Source: an uncultured Aureispira sp. (GTDB lineage Bacteria > Bacteroidota > Bacteroidia > Chitinophagales > Saprospiraceae). From it: a stretch of 64,000 bases of DNA. The translations under genes were made by a program, and so were the position numbers. Location: contig CAJQQM010000010.1 in assembly GCA_905480485.1 (NCBI GenBank), forward strand, positions 1 through 64,000, in the 5' to 3' direction. Shown here one piece after another: positions 57,121-64,000 of this stretch (within the stretch, counting starts at the first letter, position 1; every line of letters starts with the position of its first letter). The notes under the pieces were generated by a model. The model was given only the letters and a program-made list of their open reading frames with translations. It ran no database searches and was not told the origin of the DNA.

Positions 57121-57822
57121 TTACTGTTTCATTTTTGTGCTAATAGAAATGCCAGGACTGTTGGTTGAAGCAGTTGTTATACTCTTCATGTATATCCCCT
57201 TAGCGGAAGAAGGTTTCATTTTAAATATAGTATTCAAAACCTCCGTAGCATTTTCAGTTAGTTTGTCAGAAGTAAAAGACACACGTCCTACAGGTGTATG
57301 TATAATTCCGTATTTGTCAACACGAAATGAAGTTTTACCTTTTTTGATGGAGCTTATTGCATCGCCTAAACTTTGACCTGCCGTTACAACAGTTCCTGAC
57401 TTAGGGTTTGGCATTAATCCACGAGGACCTAAGACTCTACCCAAACGACCAAGCTTAGGCATAACGTTAGCCATGGCAACAATTACGTCCATTTCTAACC
57501 AGCCACCTTGCATTTTCGTTAGATACTCATCTAAACCTACAAAATCTGCTCCTGCAGCTTTGGCTTCTTCTTCTTTGTCAGGTGTACAAAGTGCTAAAAC
57601 TTTCTTTTCTTTTCCTGTTCCATGAGGCAAGCTTATGGTACCACGAAGATTCTGATCTGCTTTTCTTGGGTCTACGCCCAAACGGATATGTAAATCCACA
57701 GATGCATCGAATTTCGCAATATTGACTTCTTTTACTAAAGCCATTGCTTCCTCAAGGGAATAGAGCTTTCCTGCTTCAATTTTCTTTTCTGCTTCGGCTC
57801 TTTTTTTGCTAATTTTTCCCAT
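57121..57822 (-). CDS. rplA: 50S ribosomal protein L1
   Basis: This 233-residue protein has the L1 core motifs VDLHIRLGVDPRKADQNLRG, LGPRGLMPNPKSGTV and the C-terminal GIYMKSITTASTNSPG. L1 binds 23S rRNA near the E site and often represses its own operon. It is 118 bases downstream of rplK. Confidence 0.98.
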   Translation of the reverse strand: MGKISKKRAEAEKKIEAGKLYSLEEAMALVKEVNIAKFDASVDLHIRLGVDPRKADQNLRGTISLPHGTGKEKKVLALCTPDKEEEAKAAGADFVGLDEYLTKMQGGWLEMDVIVAMANVMPKLGRLGRVLGPRGLMPNPKSGTVVTAGQSLGDAISSIKKGKTSFRVDKYGIIHTPVGRVSFTSDKLTENATEVLNTIFKMKPSSAKGIYMKSITTASTNSPGISISTKMKQ

Positions 57823-57940
57823 TTTAAAATTAAATAATTTAGAGAATGAATATCGAGGTAATATGATTCACTCTATTAAAAATAATTTTTACCCAATAGT
57901 AGGGCTTTTCGTTTTCCCTTTCGGGGACATTTTAAACAAA

Positions 57941-58384
57941 CTAGTTGTTCCAAGGTGCATCACCTGTAACATTAAGACCCATGCTACGTGCAGTTCCTGC
58001 TACCATTTTCATACCTGATTCTACTGTAAAACAGTTTAAATCAGACATTTTACTTTCTGCAATCGTTCTTACTTGATCCCAAGTAACTGACCCTACCTTG
58101 TTACGGTTAGACTCAGGTGAACCACTCTTCAATTTAGCTGCTAGCAACAGTTGCACAGCTGCAGGAGGAGTCTTGATTACAAACGAAAAGGACTTATCCT
58201 TGAAAACAGTAATAGTAACCGGTAGTACCTGGCCCATTCTATCTTGTGATTCTGCATTAAAACGCTTGCAAAACTCCATGATATTGACACCTTTGGCACC
58301 TAATGCAGGCCCTACAGGAGGCGCCGGATTGGCTTGACCACCTTTAACCTGAAGTTTGATAAATGTTTCTACTTCTTTTGCCAT
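57941..58384 (-). CDS. rplK: 50S ribosomal protein L11
   Basis: This 147-residue protein shows the conserved proline-rich loop [20 protein letters not shown], the [13 protein letters not shown] segment and a C-terminal [10 protein letters not shown]. It binds the GTPase-associated 23S rRNA region and is the binding site of thiostrepton. It starts 12 bases after the nusG stop. Confidence 0.98.
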   Translation of the reverse strand: MAKEVETFIKLQVKGGQANPAPPVGPALGAKGVNIMEFCKRFNAESQDRMGQVLPVTITVFKDKSFSFVIKTPPAAVQLLLAAKLKSGSPESNRNKVGSVTWDQVRTIAESKMSDLNCFTVESGMKMVAGTARSMGLNVTGDAPWNN

Positions 58385-58396
58385 TACTTACAAAAT

Positions 58397-58969
58397 TTAA
58401 GTGTTTTTTTCAACTTGCATAAAATTCAATTCAACCTCGGTCTCACTACCAAATAATTTGGTAATGATAACGATTTTCTTCTTTTCTTCATTAACCATTT
58501 TGACGACACCTGTAAAATCTTTAAAGTGACCGTCTGTAACTTTGACATCTTCTCCAACCAAGAAAGGTTCTGCAAGTGATTCACCTTGTTCAGACGATTC
58601 GTCAACTTTACTTAAAATTCTGGTTATTTCGTTATCCCGCATCGGGATAGGATTCTTTTTACCTAAAAAATGTATCACATCTTTGATCGATGTAATCGCC
58701 TGAATAATTGTACCATTTAGGGCTGACTTGTTGCCTGTCGGTGATTTTTTGATTACTGCTTCTACCAAAATATAACCCGGTGTTAGTGTTCTGTCTAAGA
58801 CCACTTTCTTACCGTTCCTAATTTTGTATACTTTTTCGGTAGCTACGATAATATTTGGTATAGAATCTCTCCAGCCGTTTCTATCAATTTCTAAGTCCAA
58901 ACGTTCTTTAATTTTACGTTCTTTATTAGAGACAACTCTCAAGCAATACCACTTAGTTTCAGACGCCAT
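58397..58969 (-). CDS. nusG: Transcription termination/antitermination protein NusG
   Basis: This 190-residue protein has the NGN domain (KWYCLRVVSNKERKIKERLD, then TPGYILVEAVI) and a C-terminal KOW domain (GEDVKVTDGHFKDFTGVVKM). It couples transcription elongation with Rho and ribosomes. It is directly downstream of secE (39 bases), the usual pairing. Confidence 0.97.
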   Translation of the reverse strand: MASETKWYCLRVVSNKERKIKERLDLEIDRNGWRDSIPNIIVATEKVYKIRNGKKVVLDRTLTPGYILVEAVIKKSPTGNKSALNGTIIQAITSIKDVIHFLGKKNPIPMRDNEITRILSKVDESSEQGESLAEPFLVGEDVKVTDGHFKDFTGVVKMVNEEKKKIVIITKLFGSETEVELNFMQVEKNT

Positions 58970-59008
58970 AATTATTCAAAGATTGCAATCTAGATTAAAA
59001 CATTAGGA

Positions 59009-59182
59009 TTAATACAAAAATGAAAGAGCCTGAATCCAGACCTTATCCATAAGGGCAATCGTACAGGCCAAGAAAACAGACCCAGATATTACAACTACTG
59101 TCGTCTTCTGCAGTTCTGACCAAGATGGCCATGTGACATTATTTTTAAGCTCGTCAATACTGCGTCTTATATATTTTTTCAT
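59009..59182 (-). CDS. secE: Preprotein translocase subunit SecE
   Basis: This 57-residue protein is encoded between tRNA-Trp and nusG. It reads MKKYIRRSIDELKNNVTWPS and WSELQKTTVVVIS in its first part, the SecE signature 'EL..V.WP....', followed by one transmembrane helix (VVVISGSVFLACTIALM). It stabilises SecY in the translocation channel. The minimal single-helix form is usual for this phylum. Confidence 0.93.
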   Translation of the reverse strand: MKKYIRRSIDELKNNVTWPSWSELQKTTVVVISGSVFLACTIALMDKVWIQALSFLY

Positions 59183-59210
59183 AATGCTTTATCAATAATT
59201 TTGATTAATG

Positions 59211-59283
59211 CACGGGTGGAGGGACTCGAACCCCCAGCCCTCGGTTTTGGAGACCGATGCTCTACCAATTGAGCTACACCCGT
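59211..59283 (-). tRNA. tRNA-Trp (CCA)
   Basis: Cloverleaf with acceptor ACGGGTG / CACCCGT, anticodon loop TCTCCAAAA core CTCCAAA carrying CCA, and T arm GGGGTTCGAGTCCC. 73 bases, no encoded CCA. It lies between tuf and secE, a position kept widely in bacteria. Confidence 0.96.
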
Positions 59284-59288
59284 AAGTT

Positions 59289-59318
59289 AAGGGTTAAGCA
59301 ACAACGTGCTCAACCCTT
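59289..59318 (-). promoter_or_regulatory. tuf-tRNA-Trp intergenic hairpin
   Basis: AAGGGTTGAGCA pairs with TGCTTAACCCTT (one G-U pair) around a 6-base loop, six bases before the tRNA. No T run follows, so RNA processing or attenuation between tuf and the tRNA-secE part is more likely than full termination. Confidence 0.5.
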
Positions 59319-59353
59319 ATTTATCATAGTTATAACTGAACCTGATGATTCAA

Positions 59354-60541
59354 TTATGCTAATATTTCAGTAACCTGTCCAGCACCAACGGTACGTCCAC
59401 CTTCGCGAATAGCGAAACGTAAACCTTTTTCCATTGCAATTGGAGCGATTAATTCAACAGTAATCGTTAAGTTATCACCTGGCATTACCATCTCAACATT
59501 TTCTGGCAACTGAATTGCACCAGTAACATCTGTTGTACGGAAATAAAATTGTGGGCGATATCCGTTAAAGAAAGGTTTGTGACGACCACCTTCATCTTTA
59601 CCTAAGACATACACTTCACAAGTGAACTTAGTGTGAGGCTTAACAGAACCTGGCTTACAAATAACCATTCCTCTTTTAAGAGCAGTCTTTTCAACACCAC
59701 GAAGTAATAAACCAGCATTGTCACCAGCTTCTCCACGATCCAAAATTTTACGGAACATCTCTACACCAGTTACAGTTGAAGTTAGTTTTTCACCATCTTC
59801 CATGAAACCAATAATATCGACAGTGTCTCCAGTATTGATTACACCACGTTCGATACGTCCTGTAGCTACAGTACCACGACCTGTGATTGAAAATACGTCT
59901 TCAATTGGCATCAAGAAAGGCTTGTCAACATCTCTTTCAGGCAAAGGTATTTCAGCATCAACTGCTTCCATTAATTCTTGGATAGCTTTAACACCACCTG
60001 CATCACCTTCTAGAGCTTTTAGTGCAGAACCTTGAACTACTACACAATCTTCGAAACCATAAGACTCAAGAATTTCTTGAGCTTCCATTTCTACTAATTC
60101 TAGCATTTCAGGATCGTCTACTAAATCTACCTTGTTCATGAAAACAACAATCTTAGGTACGCCTACTTGACGAGCCAATAGAATGTGTTCACGAGTCTGA
60201 GGCATAGGGCCATCTGTAGCAGCAACTACAAGAATAGCACCGTCCATTTGTGCAGCACCGGTAACCATGTTTTTAACATAATCCGCGTGACCAGGACAGT
60301 CAACGTGTGCATAGTGACGGTTTACAGTTTCGTACTCTACGTGTGCCGTATTAATAGTAATACCACGCTCTTTTTCTTCAGGAGCTGCATCAATAGAGGA
60401 GTAATCTTTTTTCTCAGCAAGACCAGAATCTGCCAAAACATTAGTTATTGCAGCTGTAAGCGTGGTCTTACCATGATCCACGTGCCCAATTGTTCCAATG
60501 TTTACGTGGGGCTTTGAGCGATCAAACGTTTCTTTAGCCAT
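59354..60541 (-). CDS. tuf: Translation elongation factor Tu
   Basis: This 395-residue GTPase has G1 GHVDHGKT, G2 ...ITINTAH, G3 [13 protein letters not shown]4 NKVD and a normal C-terminus ([12 protein letters not shown]). It delivers aminoacyl-tRNA to the ribosome. The kirromycin-contact region ([12 protein letters not shown]) looks ordinary. Only one tuf gene is in the window. Confidence 0.99.
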   Translation of the reverse strand: MAKETFDRSKPHVNIGTIGHVDHGKTTLTAAITNVLADSGLAEKKDYSSIDAAPEEKERGITINTAHVEYETVNRHYAHVDCPGHADYVKNMVTGAAQMDGAILVVAATDGPMPQTREHILLARQVGVPKIVVFMNKVDLVDDPEMLELVEMEAQEILESYGFEDCVVVQGSALKALEGDAGGVKAIQELMEAVDAEIPLPERDVDKPFLMPIEDVFSITGRGTVATGRIERGVINTGDTVDIIGFMEDGEKLTSTVTGVEMFRKILDRGEAGDNAGLLLRGVEKTALKRGMVICKPGSVKPHTKFTCEVYVLGKDEGGRHKPFFNGYRPQFYFRTTDVTGAIQLPENVEMVMPGDNLTITVELIAPIAMEKGLRFAIREGGRTVGAGQVTEILA

Positions 60542-60629
60542 GGTTAGTCAAGATAATTTAAATGATTTAAAATGTTTTAATACACGACAACAGAATAAAA
60601 TTCTGATTGTATTGATTGTCAAGTAACAG

Positions 60630-60701
60630 AGCCAACGAGCAGAATTGAACTGCCGACCCCCACCTTACCAAGGTGGTGCTCTACCCCTGAGCTACGTTGG
60701 C
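60630..60701 (-). tRNA. tRNA-Thr (GGT)
   Basis: Acceptor GCCAACG / CGTTGGC, anticodon stem CCACC / GGTGG with loop TTGGTAA carrying GGT, T arm GCAGTTCAATTCTGC. 72 bases, CCA not encoded. Confidence 0.95.
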
Positions 60702-60772
60702 GTAAGCCAAATTTTTTTATACTCTTTATAAACAGACAAAGGAAACCTATGTTTCCTGTATGTTTAAATAAG

Positions 60773-60845
60773 AGCGGGAGACGAGACTCGAACCCGCGAC
60801 CGTTAGCTTGGAAGGCTAATGCTCTACCAACTGAGCTACTCCCGC
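60773..60845 (-). tRNA. tRNA-Gly (TCC)
   Basis: Acceptor GCGGGAG / CTCCCGC, anticodon stem TTAGC / GCTAA with loop CTTCCAA carrying TCC, T arm CGGGTTCGAGTCTCG. 73 bases. Confidence 0.95.
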
Positions 60846-60913
60846 TTATTGAGAAAGAAGAGAGTTCAACAAAAACATCAAACACCCTTCAGATTTACAA
60901 AAGCAAATATTAG

Positions 60914-60996
60914 TGGGGGTGGTAGGACTCGAACCTACTCAGTCGTAGACACCAGATTTACAGTCTGGCCCGGCTCTCCAACTCCGGCGCACCCCC
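60914..60996 (-). tRNA. tRNA-Tyr (GTA)
   Basis: Acceptor GGGGGTG / CACCCCC, anticodon stem CCAGA / TCTGG with loop CTGTAAA carrying GTA, and a long class II variable arm. 83 bases, CCA not encoded. Confidence 0.95.
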
Positions 60997-61045
60997 ATTG
61001 AAATACTGCAAGCTATACTTAAAACAGTACTTTTATATAACACAG

Positions 61046-61119
61046 AGCCGATAGAGGGACTCGAACCCACGACCTGCTGATTACAAATCAGCTGCTCTAG
61101 CCAGCTGAGCTATATCGGC
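61046..61119 (-). tRNA. tRNA-Thr (TGT)
   Basis: Acceptor GCCGATA / TATCGGC, anticodon stem GCTGA / TCAGC with loop TTTGTAA carrying TGT, T arm GGGTTCGAGTCCC. 74 bases. It is the first gene of the tRNA-tuf transcription unit. Confidence 0.95.
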
Positions 61120-61162
61120 TTATAAAAAAAAGGTTATATACCTGCATTTTTCAAGAACTTGT

Positions 61163-61182
61163 CTTAGAGTTATCCCTCTAAG
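61163..61182 (-). promoter_or_regulatory. Leader hairpin of the tRNA-tuf operon
   Basis: The perfect 7-base stem CTTAGAG / CTCTAAG with loop GGATAA (minus strand) lies just downstream of the -7 box and 44 bases before the first tRNA. It would be at or near the 5' end of the primary transcript. Confidence 0.45.
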
Positions 61183-61188
61183 CGAATG

Positions 61189-61218
61189 CAAATATACAAC
61201 CTTTTTTAAAACTTCAAA
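61189..61218 (-). promoter_or_regulatory. Promoter of the tRNA-tuf-secE-nusG operon
   Basis: On the minus strand TTTG (61215-61218), an 18-base spacer and TATATTTG (61189-61196) match the Bacteroidota primary-sigma consensus (-33 TTTG, -7 TAnnTTTG) almost exactly. It is the best promoter in the window and precedes genes expected to be among the most highly expressed. Confidence 0.75.
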
Positions 61219-61247
61219 ATTATTTCAAAAAAAAACAGATTAATTAT

Positions 61248-61541
61248 TTATTTTTTTTTGGTTTTGTATTTGAGGAGTTGTCTTCGAAGTGATGAAGTGC
61301 CCAAATCGACTGATTCTTCAAAAGTTTTACTTGTTTCTTTGGCCACTAAAGTAGAACCGGGAACGTTGACTTTGATCTCCGCTACTTTATCTTGAACTTG
61401 TCCCGTTTTTACGAGCTTCAAACATACATCGGCACTTACAATATTTCCGTAGAAAGTTCCAAGCTTTTCTATTTTTTTGTCTACAAATTCTAGAAGTTTA
61501 GAATCTGCGTCGAAGTTGATGGCCTGTTTATTGATTTCCAT
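61248..61541 (-). CDS. hpf: Ribosome hibernation / ribosome-associated inhibitor protein
   Basis: From the ATG at 61541 the protein has 97 residues and the RaiA/HPF fold: INKQAINFDADSKLLEFVDK, KIEKLGTFYGNIVSADVCLK, then IKVNVPGSTLVAKETSKTFE. It is the short form, which binds the 30S decoding channel and helps keep ribosomes inactive in stationary phase. It precedes the tRNA-tuf operon on the same strand, an order often seen in this phylum. Confidence 0.9.
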   Translation of the reverse strand: MEINKQAINFDADSKLLEFVDKKIEKLGTFYGNIVSADVCLKLVKTGQVQDKVAEIKVNVPGSTLVAKETSKTFEESVDLGTSSLRRQLLKYKTKKK

Positions 61542-61547
61542 AGGCAA

Positions 61548-61961
61548 ATGTTTAATTGGTGAATCTAAAAGACAATCATGCTCATTTAAAGTCGGTCAAC
61601 TTAAAATGTATACTTTGTCCGATTTGATTGGAGAGCGCGTGAAAGGATTTAGAATTATAAATTGATAGGTATATTATTTTACGTTTGAATGATGCAGACA
61701 AAAGTCGAAGCTAGAAAGTGCACAACGATCGCTATTAGACTTGCATCAGAAATTACAGCGTAATATTAAAAATAAATTTTTTGTACTGGAATTCCAAATT
61801 TTCAAAACTTAATTTATAATTTTTTCAGTAATTAAAACCCTAAGTTATTTGCTTTCAAGCTAAAAGAAAAAATATTTATTGGTAATAATATCGAATACCG
61901 GCTAAAAAGAAGATATTATTTGGATTTTCGACTATATTTGTGATTAAATAAAATCATCAAA
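61548..61961. other. Divergent intergenic region between hpf and lptC
   Basis: These 414 AT-rich bases have no supportable gene. A TATATTTG box at 61933-61940 fits a -7 element for lptC, 22 bases before its start. In many relatives a tyrosine recombinase gene stands next to hpf; none is seen here. Confidence 0.5.
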
Positions 61962-62522
61962 ATGAAACATATTACCCTTTTGTGTTGGGGTTGCTTTTTC
62001 TTGTGTTGTGCCTGTGGTAACAGTGAATTAAACGACTTAGAAAATGTAGCCTTACAAGATGCTGTGGGGATTGAAAGAGCGACAGATGTCGAAATACTTT
62101 ACAGCGACTCCGCCGTCGTACGTGTCGCTGTTGTAGCGGAAGTACTACTGCGCAATACCGACAAAAAAAAACCTAAGAACATCTTCCCAAAAGGTCTCAA
62201 GGCCGATTTTTTTGACGAAAACCATCGTCAGACGAGTAAATTAACGGCAATGTACGGCGAACAAAGTATGAAAGAACGCGTGGTGTACCTAAAAGACAGT
62301 GTCAGAATCTGGAATTACAAAAAAGAACTGCTCGAGACCGATGAATTAACCTGGGATGAGCGTAACAAAATAATTTCATCGACTAAATTTGTACGGATTA
62401 CCACAGCAACTCAGATAATTGAGGGAACTGGATTCAAATCGAATCTAGAATTTACCGACTGGGAAATTTACGAAGTGAGTGGCCTTATTGAATCTGAAAA
62501 TTTAGTAGAAGTCCCATTTTAA
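61962..62522 (+). CDS. lptC: LPS export ABC transporter periplasmic protein LptC (lipoprotein form)
   Basis: This 186-residue protein has a cysteine-rich lipoprotein signal (FFLCCACGNSE, acylation at about Cys18). The mature part is an LptC-type beta-jellyroll: VEILYSDSAVVRVAVVAEVL, then FPKGLKADFFDE, LTAMYGEQSMKERVVYLKD, ELLETDELTWDER and IIEGTGFKSNLEFTDWEI. It passes lipopolysaccharide from the inner-membrane LptBFG to the LptA bridge. A CNNM-type gene follows 96 bases later. Confidence 0.88.
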   Translation: MKHITLLCWGCFFLCCACGNSELNDLENVALQDAVGIERATDVEILYSDSAVVRVAVVAEVLLRNTDKKKPKNIFPKGLKADFFDENHRQTSKLTAMYGEQSMKERVVYLKDSVRIWNYKKELLETDELTWDERNKIISSTKFVRITTATQIIEGTGFKSNLEFTDWEIYEVSGLIESENLVEVPF

Positions 62523-62618
62523 TTAATAGCATGCAATCCACTGTTTTTATTGTATATTAAAACTAAATTTTGTTACTTTAACAAACAGACCCGCGATTTA
62601 ACTCAATAACAATAATTA

Positions 62619-63857
62619 ATGGCTGTCGATTTTCTGTTCATCGTTCTATTTTTACTGGCCTCAGGATTTTTCTCCGGCATTGAAATTGCTTTTATTTCTG
62701 CCGACCGACTCCGAGTAGAAGTGGAACGACAAAAAGGTAACCGTCGAGGTAAAATACTCGCTGATTTCTTTGAAGACCCCTCTAGTTTTTTAGGCACTAC
62801 TTTAGTGGGTAATAATATTGTACTTGTTGTGCTCAGTTTGTTGGCAGGTCAGTTTCTGAACAACTACTTTGGAATAGACAGCAGTCAATTGATTGGCACC
62901 CTGCAAGCAACGCTTATTACTACATTAGTTGTTTTGGTGTTTGGAGAATTTTTACCCAAAGTTTCTTTCCAAATAAATCCAACTGGCATCTTATTCTTCT
63001 TTACATTTCCATTGTTTGTTATTCAAAAACTACTAACCTATCCGGTTTTGATAATGATTAAAACCTCTAATACCTTAATCGAAAAGGTATTTAGAATTAC
63101 CAAGGCGTCTACCAAACAGGTATTTACACGTTTGGACCTCGATCATTTCATCAGTAGTGTCAACACCAATGATGAAGACGACATAGATACCACCTTGTTT
63201 CAGAATGCACTCTACATCAATACCCTCAAAGTTAGGGATTGTATGATTCCAAGAAATGAAATTGGCAGCATCGAGATTAATGCAAGCATTGAACAATTAA
63301 AACAAACCTTTATCGATACTCGATTATCAAGGTTGTTGGTGTACAAAGAAAGCATTGATTACATAGTGGGTTACGTTCATCATCAACGACTCTTTGAAAC
63401 GCCTGATAGCATTGAAGATATTTTGTGGAAAATACCAATGGTACACGAATTTACGCCCGTTCAAGATGTGATGAATAAGCTGATAAAAGACAAGCTTAAC
63501 CTCGCATGGGTGGTCGATGAAAGAGGTGGCACGGCCGGTATTGTTGCGCTCGAGGATATTCTTGAAGAAATATTTGGCGAGATTGAAGACGAACACGACA
63601 GTAACGAAACCGATATTAGAATTAATGATAAAGAATATATCTTTTCGGGTAGAAGCGAAATTGATTTAATCAATGAAGAATATGAACTCGACATTCCTGA
63701 AAGTAGCGAATACCACACCTTGTCGGGACTAGTAGTTACAGTCAAAGAAGACATCCCTGAAAAAGGAGAGTTCATTACACTCGACAACTATAAATTCATT
63801 GTTTTGGAAGTTTCCAATACAAAAATTGAAAAAATTAAGGTAATGAGGCTCGACTAA
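62619..63857 (+). CDS. CNNM/CorC-type membrane protein (hemolysin family)
   Basis: This 412-residue protein has an N-terminal DUF21/CNNM domain of about four helices (FLFIVLFLLASGFFSGIEIAF, GTTLVGNNIVLVVLSLLAG), a pair of CBS domains (VRDCMIPRNEIGSIEINAS, LAWVVDERGGTAGIVALEDI, LEEIFGEIEDEHD) and a CorC_HlyC C-terminal domain (YHTLSGLVVTVKEDIPEKGE). Relatives export Mg2+ or other divalent ions or bind nucleotide through CBS; the older name 'hemolysin' is not supported functionally. Confidence 0.9.
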   Translation: MAVDFLFIVLFLLASGFFSGIEIAFISADRLRVEVERQKGNRRGKILADFFEDPSSFLGTTLVGNNIVLVVLSLLAGQFLNNYFGIDSSQLIGTLQATLITTLVVLVFGEFLPKVSFQINPTGILFFFTFPLFVIQKLLTYPVLIMIKTSNTLIEKVFRITKASTKQVFTRLDLDHFISSVNTNDEDDIDTTLFQNALYINTLKVRDCMIPRNEIGSIEINASIEQLKQTFIDTRLSRLLVYKESIDYIVGYVHHQRLFETPDSIEDILWKIPMVHEFTPVQDVMNKLIKDKLNLAWVVDERGGTAGIVALEDILEEIFGEIEDEHDSNETDIRINDKEYIFSGRSEIDLINEEYELDIPESSEYHTLSGLVVTVKEDIPEKGEFITLDNYKFIVLEVSNTKIEKIKVMRLD

Positions 63858-63864
63858 ACCAATA

Positions 63865-64000
63865 CTACTCCTCGTAATTTTTAATTTTAGAACCTCCTTT
63901 GGTCGTTTCCTTGAAGGTCATCCCAAAAATCGCTCCCATGACTCCACCGGCAATATGGGCGTATTCCGACACTTGATTGTTTTGTAATGAATGCAAGATT
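63865..64000 (-). CDS. Rhomboid-like protein, C-terminal end (partial)
   Basis: The reading frame enters from the right edge and ends with a TAG after 45 residues. The segment VSEYAHIAGGVMGAIFGMTF carries the rhomboid-type histidine motif (E/H-x-AHxxGGxxG) and the last transmembrane helix, followed by a short charged tail. If so, this is a third rhomboid-family gene in the window. The catalytic serine lies beyond the edge. Confidence 0.6.
   Translation of the reverse strand, partial: ILHSLQNNQVSEYAHIAGGVMGAIFGMTFKETTKGGSKIKNYEE

Noticed and set aside
60619-60885. Minus-strand ORF of 88 residues across tRNA genes
   Set aside because: It is produced by translating tRNA-Gly and tRNA-Thr sequence; the tRNA genes explain it.

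Overview
The window is a chromosomal segment of a Bacteroidota bacterium. The evidence is an AT-rich sequence, two secreted proteins with a type IX secretion C-terminal sorting domain, an RpoB and RpoC of the size and sequence style of this phylum, a moxR/bat von Willebrand operon, a dut / sugar-nucleotidyltransferase / TPR / DUF4292 string, and promoters of the TTTG / TAnnTTTG type. I lean towards a Saprospiria-like lineage, but I cannot place the genus from sequence alone. I saw no insertion sequence, prophage, integron or CRISPR array; this looks like stable core chromosome.

Layout. 1-2200: the end of a polyprenyl synthetase, a small membrane protein, a secreted START-domain protein and a LexA-like S24 regulator. 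2400-9300: a secreted alpha/beta-hydrolase peptidase of the CocE type, a very large T9SS-exported BNR/GEVED protein, tRNA pseudouridine synthase TruC and phosphatidylserine decarboxylase. 9290-14723 (minus): an aerotolerance-type operon of moxR, a GNAT gene, DUF58, a BatD-like protein, batA and batB. 15000-18950: a secreted helical protein, a pentapeptide-repeat protein, a CotH-like protein and an SDR protein. 18961-20242: a compact ECF sigma factor / one-pass membrane protein / Spy-CnrX-like periplasmic sensor module. 20246-25135 (minus): DUF4292 lipoprotein, TPR protein, NDP-sugar nucleotidyltransferase, dUTPase and an unknown envelope protein. 25416-32126: a TetR regulator followed by a complete tripartite RND efflux pump, ended by a strong terminator. 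32530-42608: housekeeping genes, mostly on the minus strand (TPR proteins, nadE, gamma carbonic anhydrase-like, T9SS lectin, queD, dnaN) with gpx and holB on the plus strand. 43038-46605: an Nfu iron-sulfur protein, two rhomboid proteases and an EEP-family hydrolase.

46607-61541 is the core information-processing cluster. Read in the direction of transcription (minus strand) it runs hpf, tRNA-Thr(TGT), tRNA-Tyr, tRNA-Gly, tRNA-Thr(GGT), tuf, tRNA-Trp, secE (57 codons), nusG, rplK, rplA, rplJ, rplL, rpoB, rpoC. A very good promoter precedes the tRNA genes. Four intergenic hairpins inside the cluster (tuf/trnW, rplJ/rplL, rplL/rpoB, rpoB/rpoC) are likely processing or attenuation points, and a clear terminator follows rpoC. 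The window closes with lptC, a CNNM/CorC-type membrane protein and the 3' end of a third rhomboid-like gene.

The best candidate for something little described is the sigma / short membrane protein / periplasmic sensor triad at 18961-20242, whose parts parallel the CnrH-CnrY-CnrX metal-sensing system. Other notable points are RNA hairpins that punctuate the ribosomal-RNA-polymerase operon, and six convergent gene pairs whose stop codons lie within about seven bases of each other or overlap. No wholly unknown multi-gene defence or mobile system is visible.
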